Notes under the pieces: model-generated
Told to the model about the DNA's origin: nothing
The model's database searches: none
Seen by the model: only the letters and a program-made list of their open reading frames with translations
NCBI RefSeq assembly: GCF_030463565.1
Contig: NC_134643.1
Location: forward strand, 74,025,721-74,089,720
Reading direction: 5' to 3'
Origin: Pelecanus crispus
Taxonomy: Eukaryota; Chordata; Aves; Pelecaniformes; Pelecanidae
Length of the DNA stretch: 64,000 nucleotides
Made by a program: the position numbers and the translations under genes
In this document: positions 1-13,200 of the stretch, in pieces
How positions within the stretch are numbered: the first letter of the stretch is position 1
Layout of the letters: each line of letters opens with the position of its first letter

Positions 1-3000
1 AGGAAAGGTTTGGGAAGGAGAAGTTTAAAAATTATGGAGAAAAGAGGTCAAGTTAAGTTGGTGCTGTTAAGTTGGTATCAGTTGTCTTGCATGGAGATAG
101 CTAAAAATGGAACTTTTCCCTGCGTGAGCTATTTTGGTGTGGCTAGGGCTTTGTGTTGTGGGGTTTTTTAATTTATTTATTGTTGGTTTGTTTTGGTGTT
201 GATGCTTTTATAGCAGGTCATTGTCCTGTGCCACTACTGGAATCAAGAACAGAATATTATCTTGATACATGCAAGAACTATGCTTTATTTTGCATTGAAA
301 TGCTTATGTGTCACATCATCTTATTCAGCTGTGTTGATTTTGGGAGCCCAACACATCCCAGTAGCAAATATTAATGAGGACTAGTTTTTGCCGCGTACTG
401 AGTCTGGAAAGTATGCTCGTGAATACTAATAAAATACACAGGGATTTTTTTCCATCTTTGGCTCTAGTATTTAGCATGCCATTAATAAAACCTAACTATG
501 GATGCTGAAATAATAGGGGTTAGTTATATCCTTCAGTATAAGTGCAGCAGTGTGTGTGTATAGTTACCCTGCGTTCTCAAAACATGTTGATATGAAAAAT
601 TGATTGGAGAGAAAAGGAAGAGGAGTGTTGTTCCCATATACCTCTTGGAGGCTGTATCTCTGCATAAGCAAAAAGTTAACACACTGGCTTCTAGCTGCCT
701 GTGTCAAAGTGAATCACTCTTTACCACATAATAAAAGTACAGACGCATAAATATGCAGAGTTGAAACTCTGAATTACACACTGGAGTTTGTCTAAAATTG
801 AAATTAGAGGTCTCAGTAAAAAAAAAGAAAAAACAAGAATTTTTGCTTTATTTCCCCTGAGATTTATTGATGAGATATGTATTATTATAGTGTTATATAT
901 AAAAAACTAAGTGTGTCTGTGGACCCAGAAATTCATGGATAACTGAACAGCTGTCTAAATCATATGTTGAAGATTGTGAATATCAAATTGTAGCTTGATT
1001 TTAATGAAACTCTCTGTAGTCTGCAAGACCAAGTTTAAAACAAATGCCTTAACCTATTTATGTGGGAGGGTTATGACAATAATTATCAAGCTACTCTACA
1101 CCTTACACAAGTATTTTGAGGAGTCTTGTCAAAATATCAGCTAAATTAATGTAAAAAATGTAATAATTCAGATGAGTAATGAGAAAGTTTTCAAATGGAA
1201 GTATTTAAAATCTATTCATCCAGTTAGACATAGTTGTCACACTTCTTAATCGTACAAGCTGAATTTCCAGTGTTCACTCATGAGATTTCACTTGCATCTA
1301 AGCTGAAGAGAAAGAAAAAGTTGTTCATCCTTTGCCTCGCCTTTTTAGAAGGAAGTGACTATAAAGGTTTCTCAAATGTTAGAAAGAAAGTATTGTATGT
1401 GCTACAGGAGAGAGTTTCACATCTATGATTTTTTTTTTTGCCTTTTTTGTATATCGTCAGCCACACCTCTATACAACTTCACATCAGAGTGAGTAGTAAG
1501 GAAAACTATATATTTTGTCCAAAAATGTTTTGATGTTTTTGGAATACTGACTTGGTATATGACTCAAGCCTGAAACAAAATATACTTGAATAAGTTTGTG
1601 TCAGTGCTTCCTCTCCTTTCTGTCTTCTTTTCCTCCCCCTTCCTGCTTTTCCTCCTGGATTTGTAGGACTGCCCCTTTACAATCTTTGAGTGTGGCCTCT
1701 TCCTGTGCCAGTGTGGGCCAGGTGCACTCATACAAAAACATGGGATGTGCCGCCTCTGTTGCGGTCCTGAATGTTGATGGTCCTTGAGCAGAAGTCTTGA
1801 TCCACTTATTTCTATGTTTCTGGATGTCTGCTGATAGCTAGCTGTCAAGGTTTAATGTGAATAAGACAGCAACATTTTGGTAAAGCTTGTGGAGTGCCAG
1901 CTCATCTCCATAATTTTTCTTTTTTTCAGTTTGGTGTGAGAGTTTCTGAAATGTCAGAGGGAACAAAAAGAAAGGTTTTGGAAGTGAAGAAAAAGAGAAA
2001 TCATAAAAAAACCTGGATGATTTCTCAGGAATGTTTTGAATTTTAATTCTCTTCAATCTGGGCCATTTTCACTTGAAAGGCGTTGTAGACCATGGCAATT
2101 GGGAATGGCACAGACATACTCAGGTCCCCTCATTGTAATGGATGCATTTCTGCAACAGAAGCTTCTTTACAAGCTAAACTTAGAATTCTGCTGAATTTAA
2201 TGTGAAGATAAAGTACTGGCGTTTCCTAGCTCATTAGTTAAGCTCCATAACACGTCTTTCCATTTAGGTATTAGTAGGTTTTTAAATCCCAGTAAAGAAA
2301 GTGCAAAGAATTGGGCTATCTTTCTAATCTTGTGCTTTAGGTTCATGTAGATTTATCCAACTATCCATTGACCATGAAAGTAGTGTGAATATTTTATTAA
2401 GCTCTTGTTTGGAGGTAACTTTTAATTAGTAATGCTCCATAATTGCCAAATGTTATGATACAAAGGAATTTTCAAGAAACCTGGGGAATGTTAAGGTAGT
2501 CTTGTTAAGTCTACGTTGTTTTAAGAAGCAGGAAGGGTAGAGTGTGTAACATTGGCTAGATGAGCTGTGCTTCATAGTTTTGAAAGCTAAGGTTAAATGA
2601 ATAGGCAATAAAAGAAGTAGGTGTTAAGGATGAAGCTTTTGTTGTTCTGCACTTCTTCTGCTATCTTGCAACTAAAGCGCTTTTATTTTTTGTCCAGGTT
2701 TGTTCTCTGTCCAAGAATATTTTTTAGGGCTGAACTTGTGATAACAAAGGCATAGTATAATATAAGATACCTTACATGAGAAAGATTAGCATCATGTATT
2801 CTTTGCAAAAGTGAATACTATCAAATGGAATTACTTTCTTCGTGATTTACAGTGCTGATTTCAGATACTGGGGTGGGGTTTTTTTGCATTATATAATTTT
2901 TTGTTTATAAATATTATTTAAAGTGTTAAAAACAGAAGAGGTGAGTTTGTTTTGAAGCATGTGGGTTATATCCAAATAATGCATCTGCATTATATACTCA

Positions 3001-4150
3001 TTGCCCTGTTTTGATTTCTGCTTGTATGCTTTTTAATCACTAAACCAGGTTTAAATTTCATCGGTGCACCATTCCTGCTCTCTTTCCTACATTTCAGGGC
3101 CAGAGAGTTCGGAGGGCATTATTGCAGTTCAGCCACCCTTGCCTCTCGTAGTTGCGTAGTCTTGCTGCTGTGCCAGCTGGCAGTTCCATGTTCTCAGGTG
3201 TGCTCGTAGCGTAACTGGGGCTGGGACCCTGCCGTGCTGCTTGCATGGAGGCTGGGGGCAGAAAAGCCCTGCTCTGCAGCAGGCACAAGTTATAACTGTC
3301 AGCTGATTGACACTTCTGGTAGGCAGTAAAGGTAATTCCTCCCCTTCTCTTCCTTCCTCTCTAGGGCTGGAGGGCTCAAGTCAAAACATTTCCTTCTTGA
3401 GTGGCAGCAGCTGATAGTTGTTGAATTTTGGCAATTTCTTCCAAATTGTGGGAGCTGCTGTGATCTAGCAACACCTGCAGTTCAGAGGAACGAGATACTG
3501 CAAAGTGAGCTTTTTGTGCTGATGAAGGTGAAGCCCTCAGCTGGCAGGCTCCCTGCCACTTGATGGTACTCCCAAGAACAACGCTGCAGGGGAGCAGCAC
3601 TCTGAATTAAAAAGTCACCAGCAAAAGTAGAACTGTGATTGTGATGCATCGCTCTGTCCCAGTCACTGAATATTTATCGGTATTATCAGAAATTTTTAAA
3701 CGAGTAACTTCATGTTCTAAGCTAGAAGACAATTGTGTTTACTGTATTGTTATTTTATCCCTGCAGAACAGTTGTTTGTCTTATGTTAACTTGTCCCTGT
3801 CCAGCTGAAATCCTATTTACGAATATATAAAGACGTGAATTACCGGTGATCATATATGAACTAGTAACACTCTTACTGCTCTAGTTGTTAAATTCAAAAT
3901 CATTACCAACCAGTGCAAATGTTTTCCATCTATTTCCAGAGCATTCAAGAAAATTCTTTAATATTCATTATCCTTTTCGTTAGCTTATATATATGTGTGT
4001 GTGTGTATACACCTATATTGTTATATGTCATAATAAGATACTGATGATCATTTTCACTGGGCTGATATACTTGATATACTGGATTTATATACTTGAGTTG
4101 GAAAATCGAAAAAGTATTGCCTAATAATTTTCCTTATCTCTCTTCCACAG
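1..4150 (+). other. PLEKHA5: PLEKHA5 intron, 3' part
   Basis: AT-rich intron upstream of the WW2 exon. I could not find the preceding exon. Visible contents are a pyrimidine-rich stretch (about 1605-1660), a GC-richer patch with several CpGs (about 3060-3620) and a TA/TG simple repeat (3986-4010). Short open frames here have no recognisable homology. Confidence 0.7.
3986..4010 (+). repeat. short TA/TG simple repeat
   Basis: TATATATATG followed by TG repeats, ending about 140 nt upstream of the first exon in the window. Confidence 0.85.
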
Positions 4151-4234
4151 TCATAATGAACGAAAAGTAACCTGCAAACATCCAGTAACAGGACAGCCAT
4201 CACAGGACAACTGTATTTTTGTTGTGAATGAACA
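4151..4234 (+). CDS. PLEKHA5: PLEKHA5 exon: C-terminal end of WW domain 2
   Basis: Acceptor TTCCACAG precedes 4151 and donor GTAAGT follows 4234. The first base completes an Asn codon begun in an upstream exon outside the window. The translation begins [19 protein letters not shown] and ends CIFVVNE plus the first two bases of a Gln codon, so the next intron is in phase 2. The HNERK...HP part is the third strand and closing proline of the second WW domain. The position of the second signature tryptophan is a cysteine (TCKHP), as I recall for human PLEKHA5, so this WW domain is atypical. No earlier PLEKHA5 exon was recognised in 1-4150. Confidence 0.95.
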
Positions 4235-7200
4235 GTAAGTGGCATCTGTTTCAGTCTGTAAAATACATGTTTTAAAACTTGTTAATATTGAAGTAAGATT
4301 CAGTGTTTGCTAATTGCAATATTTATTTTTTCCAAGTCAGATTAGCATGTATAAATTTTTACTTGTTTAAATTATTGTAAAGTAATATTAAATATTTAAC
4401 ACTAATTTTTAAGATGAAAACCATAGCCTACATTAGTTATAGGATAGAAATGCACGATGTTTATGCACTGTGTGAACTTCCACTTGTCACTTTACTTACT
4501 CTGTAGTGTTAGCAAATGACCTATATATTATATAATAATCCAATAAACTTCCAAAAAGTAAGAAGTTTTTTAATCACTTAGGGACAATCACGTGCCTTTA
4601 ATCTATCACATTTTGCTTGACAGTTTCTTCTCAATCAGTTATTTTCTTGGCCAGTTGAGATGCTTTCTGAATCATTGGATAATAACTTGGTTTAGCTATC
4701 TTTGCTTTAGTTTTGTAGAATACACAACAATATGAGAAGGTATGCATGGAAGTCATACCTGACCTCAAGATTTCATATGTGTCTGGGTATTGGGTGTCCT
4801 ACTCATCACCATTGTTGCAACATGTTATATGGAGGCTAGAGTGAAAACCATCAGGACTGCAATATGTGAAATTTCAGAACCATGCATGTTCTCACTGAAG
4901 TGGGACAAAGCCATACGGGGTCTTTGGAGACCATTTCTTCCCACTTCTATCTCATGTTCATACCTGTCTCTTTCCCTCCCACCAACACCTTAAGCTAATA
5001 GAGAAATCCTATTTTAAAACAATGTCTTAAAATTAATCTATAATAGATTGAAGTTTCAAACACAATGCAGGTAACTTTACAATGAAGTGGGAATTGCTTT
5101 CAAATTGGAAAAGTAGGACACAGGCTGTATTAGGCTACATCTAGGGGTGCTTTTTAATAGCAGTCTGCAAACACAGCATGTTCTAGTGCTATTACATATT
5201 CTATTTTCAGGACTGCTGCAGCAATGACATCTGAAGAAAAGAAGGAGCGACCAGTAAGCATGATATGTGAAGCAACTAACTATAATCTGACATCAGATTA
5301 TGCTGCTCATCCAATGAGCCCTGTGGGCAGAGTAAGTCTTTATGTCCAAATTAAATTAAAACTAAAATCATTCAGTTATTCCACAAGGTACTAGACAGTG
5401 CTATATATTAGTATTCCATTGAAAAAGAGAAACAAAGCATGTATCTTTTTTAGGGCACTCGGCTCCTTTCGTGTTTAATTTGGAAACTGAGATGTCTGAA
5501 ACAAATTATCACTGAAGCTGTAATTTTTATCAGGTATCTCAGATCTTAAGACTTGCACATACTTAAACTGTTTACAGAATCTGACCTTTCTAATCAGTGT
5601 GAACTAGCAAAATCTTGAGTGACTGGGTAAGCATTGTTATGGAAATTGCTCAATCCCAAACAATTGACTAGATTTCTCCAGGTAAAATAGAGAGAATTGT
5701 AACTGTGTGTAAGAAGTAGTTACAAGAGAGATGGAAGGTGACCCTGTGGTAAAATTAAAGGGTAGACGACATGATTTGCTGTCATTGGACCAGAAGTATA
5801 AGTCCTGGTTTCCTAGGAAAATTCCTGCGAAAACTCCTGGAGATTTCTAGGTCACCTTAATTTGTGTCCCTCTTTCTCCATTCACCCAGCTTCTCAGAAG
5901 GTTAAGGTAAATGCCCAGATGTTTATTGAGGTGATGGTTCAATTATATCAACTTCAAGTTTATTGGGTAAAGCTGATGAGGCTATTGCATGCATTTTCTT
6001 CCATTTTCTGGACAGCTTTCCTGAAAGGAAAGTGCACTTGCTACAAAACTTAAAATTTCCTTAAGTTTGCGAGGACACCAAAATAACAACTTTGATCAGT
6101 GATGACAGACAAGAGCCCTGTAATCTCTTCTACCCAGCAGTTAACATTTAAACAAGGCAAAAAAAAAAACCAACCCATATTTTTACTAGTCATTGAAAAC
6201 TTTAACCCTGAGAATTGCTTTTTGGCAGATTAATCCAGCCTGTAAGAGAGAAATAAACTTTGGAATTTGTTTTAATTTAGCAAATTCCTTAATTTCAGAA
6301 ACTTGGATTGAAATAATTTATTTTCCATGTGGTAGGAAACATTGTAAGGTTTCTGTAAGTGCATTTTGGAAACTGTTTTTGTTGCTTTCAATGTCTCATT
6401 AGACAGACAGAATCCTTGACCTACATTAGAAAGCTATTATTTAATGAGAAGAGTGTCTTTATCTGTGTTGCTGGGGAAAAAAAAAGGAATCCTAGATTAA
6501 TTACAGTAACAAAATCCATAATTTCAACTTTCATATGACCATGTTTCAGTTCATGCAGGAAAGCCAATTTAAAACAAAACAAAACACCCATCAACCACCA
6601 GAAAAACCCAAACCCAAAACCAGCTAAGCCCTAAAACAACCAAGCAAGGAAAAAACCCAAGATAACATATTGTTAGAGCTGTAATAGTGATGTGGATTGC
6701 AGTAGTTACACAGAAAATGAGTTACAACAGAACTAGCTAGGAAGCACTCCCAGGTTAAATGTAGGAGATGAATCACAATTTAGGAGCATGTGTTTTACAA
6801 ACATATTTTTCACACTCCTTTTCCAAAAGAGAAGTACAAAATACCCTTTAGCATGTTTGTTTCATATTGTTCTAGAAGGAAATTGAGATTGCTGTGGCCC
6901 AGTTGCTGTAATTTCTTTACTTTCATTGATTAATGACACTTTAGCTTCCTGTGGAATTTATTATATTTTGAAGAAATAGACTTTTGTTCTACTTTTCATT
7001 CCTCCTGTCTGTTCTAGTTATTTAAATGCACTTAAAATATTAATATGATTAATGTGACGGTACGTGCAATTACTGTACATCAGTTTTCAGATGTAAATTT
7101 GTCTGAATTACTGCAACACCATTTTAAAAGTTTTGGTTTCGGGAAATGAATGCTTGCAAAGTAGAACCACAGCTAATATGAGTCAGCATTTTCTGGTGGT

Positions 7201-10200
7201 TATTTAAGGCTAACGCATTTAATCGTTTTTAAAGATAACTATATAGAAATCGCCCACTGGTTGTACCTAGATACAACAACTAATTTTCTTCTGTGTTTTT
7301 ATTGTTCATATTTCCCAACAGTAGAACCTGAAATTCTTAGCTGTCTTATCAACCTTTGAATATAATATGTAGAGGCTCTGTGTAGTGCAGCACAATAAAA
7401 GAGAAGTAAAATATTGGTGAGGAAGGTAAATGACAGAGCAGAGTAATGCTTCATGTGGTTGCCACACCTGTATTTTAGGTGTTTCTCTTTTCAGAGATAA
7501 CTCATGAACATGCCTAATATTGGAAGGTAATGAGGAATGGAAGAAAAGTTTGTGGTACAACTAAAGTTTCAGACAGTTGAGGGATATAGAAATAAGTTCT
7601 CCCTTTCATTACTGTTAATTGATCCTGAATAGGCATAGAACTTGGAGAAGTTTCTGTTTTGTGGCAGAAAGACTCACTGGAATCTAATGCTGCTGCTGTC
7701 TAGAGGCTAATATGAGGTGAGGCAAAAATCAGTCTCTCCCCAGTAAAAGTCTTATTTCTAATCCTCCCTTCCTGCTATATACGTGATGCTGGACAAATAA
7801 CACACTAAAGCTCAGTTAAGTGCTGCTTCTTCCCTATTACCTTGAAGTGTATTTTTAAACTTGAAGGTATTGGCACAGATCTCTGACTGATCTACATAGG
7901 CTTGAGATTGCTACAGAGGTATATATTTCCACCCCTCTTTTTTCCCTGATGTTAAAATCACTACCTAGACAAATATGATTATATGTCCCGAAATGCATTC
8001 AGGGAATCAGCTTTTTTAGTGTGTAAAATCAGTCATATTACCAGTCACCCTCCACAGTTCATCTCCCCTGCTCTTCATTGCTGTCCTGATTATCAGAAGA
8101 ACACCACTAACAATTTTCTCACAGTAAGTGGAATGGAGTGTTAGCCCAGGGCAGCTACTGCAGAGCTTCTGTGTCTCCATTGCAGCTAGAATGTATCAGA
8201 TTGTTTATAAATATTTATCAGTTTGTTTATAGATATTTCATACAGTGCTTAAGTTAGTCCAGCTTTAAATGACCAGTTTAGGTATAGCTGTACATGTCTT
8301 CTCAGGATTCAGGTTAGGGAGGAATTTTGGAGTAAAAATCATGAGATACAGTGGCAAACAGCACAGCAAACAGGAGCAATGCAAAGGGCAGTATTGGTGC
8401 TCATGACCAAACACCTGTACTGTGTTTTCATCGTTTATATTCAGACTAGTCCAGTAGTGTTCCTTGTGCATCTTACATTGTAGTCTTATCCAAAACAAAT
8501 CCAGTTTGCTCTACTATGCAAACCAAAGCACAGTAAGAGTGAACAATTGGGATATTTGCTTCAAGAGCAACCTCCTGGTCCAAGCTAAAATGCTGAGGTA
8601 GAAACCCACTCAGCTCATGGAAAACTGCATCATTGGAAGGCACTGAAGTTGCCTACGATATCCAGAAGGCAGCATCATGTTGGTTGGTGGTTTGGAAGAT
8701 AATGTAAGCCTTGACGACTGGAAACATATTTTTAAACAGAAATTGAAAGTAACAAAGATTTAGATTTCCATTCTTTGAGTTCACATGCAGCGAATTTCCT
8801 TATCAGGAAGGTTCTCAACCCATGTTTTTCAAATATAGACACAATAAGTTTAGTGTTAATTAATTACTTTTGTGCTAGTCCTGAAACTGGGGAAGAAGCC
8901 TCACATAAATTGTGTCCTCTACCAGCTAAGCAGAGAGAAGAGCAGCTTGCGGAGTGATGAAGTGCGCAGCTCCAACTACTGACTGATCTGTTGCCCAGAG
9001 TTCAAAACCCTGCCAGTGTTTGTTTTCTTCAGGTTTGGGAAAGAGTGAATATCACTGGCTGGACTTCCTGGCTTGTTTCTCAGTACTGGAGCTGTACAGG
9101 GTCCCTCCCATAGGTTCTGTTTTAAGAGGCATCAAAATTGCTGGACCATTCCTTAGAATGGGTCAGATGGTACCAGATGTGACTATAAGTTTGCTAGCTC
9201 TGTTACCTTCTACACCTTCCAGCCAGTGATGAGTAGTTGGACCCTTCATTCACTATCCTCCTTTTCTCTTTGCCTTCTCCAGAAGCTGGAGCCATGCATT
9301 GTGTCCTATATTTTTAGTGCTGTGGCGTAAAAAGTATTTGAACCCTTCAGTTCTTTTTTCCTTTCTTCCTGTTTCCCCAGTTTGAGATGTATTAGATATG
9401 TGTGTGAGAGAACATGGGATGATCAGGAATCCCAGACATACAAGAGGAGGAGGTGATCTAAAAAGTTTGAGAACTCACAATTAGTTTATATATACAGCTA
9501 CAATACTGCAATATCTAAAATACTCATTGTCTCGAGGCTCAGAATTTGTTGTGAAGAGTTATTCTCTTTATGCAGTGTGTGGTAAAATAGTCACAAGTCA
9601 TCTGAAGTGTTCTCTGTATTAACTAAAATTAGAAAGCACTTGTGATGCTCTGTTTAATTAATGGAAGTTTGTATTCACAGTTGGTAAGATGTATAATTAA
9701 CCCATTGAAATTGGAGTCAATATGGTTTGTTATCAGACCTATCTAAGAGATATCTATCTATCTTATCTGAATTTATTAGTAGACTTGACATTAGTAGTAC
9801 TTGTTGGTTGTGTTTTCAGAAGCATCCTTAATGTGTTAGTCATTGTACAAGCATAGGAAGTCTGGAACACTCCTGAGAGGTTTTGAACCTTTAACACCTA
9901 ATATTAGAGCAGGTATGACTATTATAAATTACTTCTGATCAAAATCTTGGCACAGCTCTTGTGTGATATGCCAATATAGTAGCAATATAGGTTAACTGAG
10001 ATGGATGTAGAATTAATTTTATAATGTGCTCTGGATTGTTATAGATTCCCTGTATATTCCTTTTTTACAGCTGGATGTCATCATTTTCTTGGCTTCTTAC
10101 AAACTTTTGTCCATTTCTCAGTGGTGGAATTTTTTCAAATGAAAATGTGAAAGATTTTTATTTTTAATTAGGTTTTCAATTGCTTGCTTTATCTTGCTCA

Positions 10201-13200
10201 AACAGAGTTGAATCAAATTTCTGTATCTCCAAGGGAAATTAAAAGCACTCTGATTGTTTTTGTATTCCCTTCTGATTCTTTCAAAAAAGAAATACAAAAT
10301 GTCCTTGTTTCATTGTGTGTAGGCTTAAGACAAACACACAGAATTTCTGTAATGTTATTCTTTTTGGCTAACCTATGTTCTATTCTTCAGTTAATGGCAT
10401 CGTTGACAAAAGCTGCACATCATTTTAAATTGAAGTTTTCAGTTTATGATTTGTAACCTACTGTGGAATTCTCTCTGAAGCATGTATAAAACCCAACTCA
10501 GTTCTGTGATGCGTATTGAGAGAATTGCCGTAGAGAAACCCCATACCCTAATTTGCAACAAAAAATGAGTGTTTGTTTAGCCTTCCTTCTTTAGGAACTT
10601 TGTATAACCTTATGATTAGTCTCAGTAGTAGAGATGGGGAAGCTAAAGCACAGGATTATATTGTCTCAGTTCAAATGGTGGATTTGGAGCAGAGCCATGA
10701 ACAGGGCTTAAAAAACTTATTTGAATTTTCCTTGTTTTGCAGAGTGGGATACTCTGCTATATCACATCACATGGTCTCCGAGGCACCAATTCTTACAGAA
10801 TTTAAAAAACAAGTAAACATTTAGCTCATTTAGTTGCAGAACAAACTTTCTAAATGTAGGCTGAAAAGAATGAAGTGTGAATTGGCAAAGCGCTGCATGT
10901 TTCTCTATGCCTTTTCCAATTTGTTTTGGTTACTCAAGTAGAAGAATAAAATCTAAAATGGGTTATTTATCCTACTTCCCTTAAACATCTGTGATCATTG
11001 CGTAGCTGTAAGGATGTAAAAGGTTTAAGCAACAGGGCAAAAGATTCAAAGTAGGCCCTAGTGCAAGCAGGTAAAATAATGAATATTCAAACCAGCCAAG
11101 AGATCATAGAGCAAAGGGTTCTTGAGAGGGGGAAAAAAGAAATCAAGGAAGTTAGTATGTGTTAGGAAAGGAGAAGACTCAACAGAAAGCCTTTGAATTA
11201 TATCTTGTTGAAATCTGAACAAGTTTTCATTTATTAAGCCAGTGTTGGAAGCAGGAAAGAGTAGAATTTTCTTGCCCAGTTGCTATAATTTTTCATAATT
11301 AATGATAGTTCTGCTAATTTTACTTCTCTTTCTACAGCTTGGTAGGTTTTCTACCTACCTTATAAGAAGGTCAGATATGTATTTCGTTGTTTTTTCTCGT
11401 TAAAAAAAAAAATATAAGTACTTGTCTTGGGATTTGTCTTTAAATTTTCTGCAGAGGAAAAAGAAAGAAATGCTGAAGCCAGCAGAACCATCATACTAAT
11501 TATTTATCTGAAAAAGAAATACAGTTTGTATTCTACAATCCACCAGGGTAACATGTATAAGAAAAAGATCTTAAAGAAAAGAAAATGTGTGATGATTTTG
11601 CAAGAGATATTGATGTCATGTTTTCTTTAACCTGTTCAATTCAATTTAGACATCACGATCTTCAAAGAAGGTTCATAACTTTGGAAAGAGATCAAACTCA
11701 ATAAAGAGAAATCCCAATGCCCCAGTTGTCAGGCGTGGCTGGCTCTACAAACAGGTACTCTTCCCCTTTTCAGCCCCTTCTTTTTTTTTTGGTAAAGTGT
11801 AGAATGTACAAAAGACAATCATTTGCATAAAATACAATGATAGCAATATCACAGTGTAGCTATAAACTGTGAGGAACTGACACATGGTATTTTAATTGAT
11901 TAGCTACTTATTGGATAACACTCTGATACAAATGAGTAGGGGCATCAGACTAGTACAAACAGGTACTAGTACAGAACATTGGTACAATATATATCCATAT
12001 TTCTCTCTAAAATACACAAAGGGCTTGAAAAATCTAGGCAGATGTTGGTAGTAAATAGCTGAATGAATTTCAGGCATGCTGAGATGATGGGACAAGGATG
12101 TATGACCCAGCATATTGTTTTTTTAAATTCTGAAGTTTCTTTTGCTAGGCTGTATCTCTTAATGTTTTGTTGGTTTGTTTTTGTTTTTTTTTTAAGTAAA
12201 TATTTTCAATAAAAAATTGGAAATCAAGCAAGTTTTTCACATATGAAAAGAGAGAGGAATGCCTGTTTTCTTAACTCAGAGATGATCATCTTAAAATCAG
12301 AGATCATTTTTGGTTTTCCTATTGAATGGAAGCTAATCGGAAATATATGCTTCTTAGTATTTAATGACAGTGTACCCAGCCTGCTGTAGATTTGCCATTC
12401 TGCAATACCAGACCGCTTGCACTTTCTTGCTCTGATGAAATCAGAGTAGAGTAGTTTGAACAAAAAATTGAACAACAAAACTGATCAGGCCATATTAGGA
12501 TTATATTTTATAAATCTACCAAGAACCCTATAAGAACCTGTCATTTAAACTTAGCTGAGGCAAATGTGTATATGTAGTTTTGAATCTAGATTGTCATTTA
12601 CTGTCCCTGCTCTGATAGATTGGTATGACTCACGTAGCTTTCTGGATGCTGTTGATGAGTCAGGTTTTAAAATTAATATCGGATAAAAAGATCCAGAAGT
12701 GTCTGCTTAGTAGAAGATTTTTCCATGTTTGGATACTCTTGTGGCCTCCACTCTCATTCACTGTTGAGAGTGAAAAGTTGTCACAAAGGTGAGAGATTTT
12801 TTTTTGCTTTGTTTTGGGGCTATTACACTATTTAGCTTGAAAAAAGTCACCCTACTCCTGAAGTAATATTTTCTGGATATTTGCATTAAATGAGACAATT
12901 AACTTGATTGAAATATGAAGTCTGAATTATAGCTCACGTGGTTGTGCACATGAGTATCTGTGTTTATGTAAGTTGTTATTGCCATGCATGTGAGCATAAA
13001 AATCTCTGCCTGTAAGAGTAGCCAACAGAAACACAGAAGTTTGCTGAGACTTTGCTGCCTACTTCTGAATAAGTTAGATTTGTGATGATCTGGCTTTTCA
13101 TTCTGAGGTCCTTTGTAGTGAGTTTTACATGTATGAAGAGATATGATTATGTACCTGAACCAACTTACTGGAATGCTCTAAAGATTCTTGCTGGTCTATG

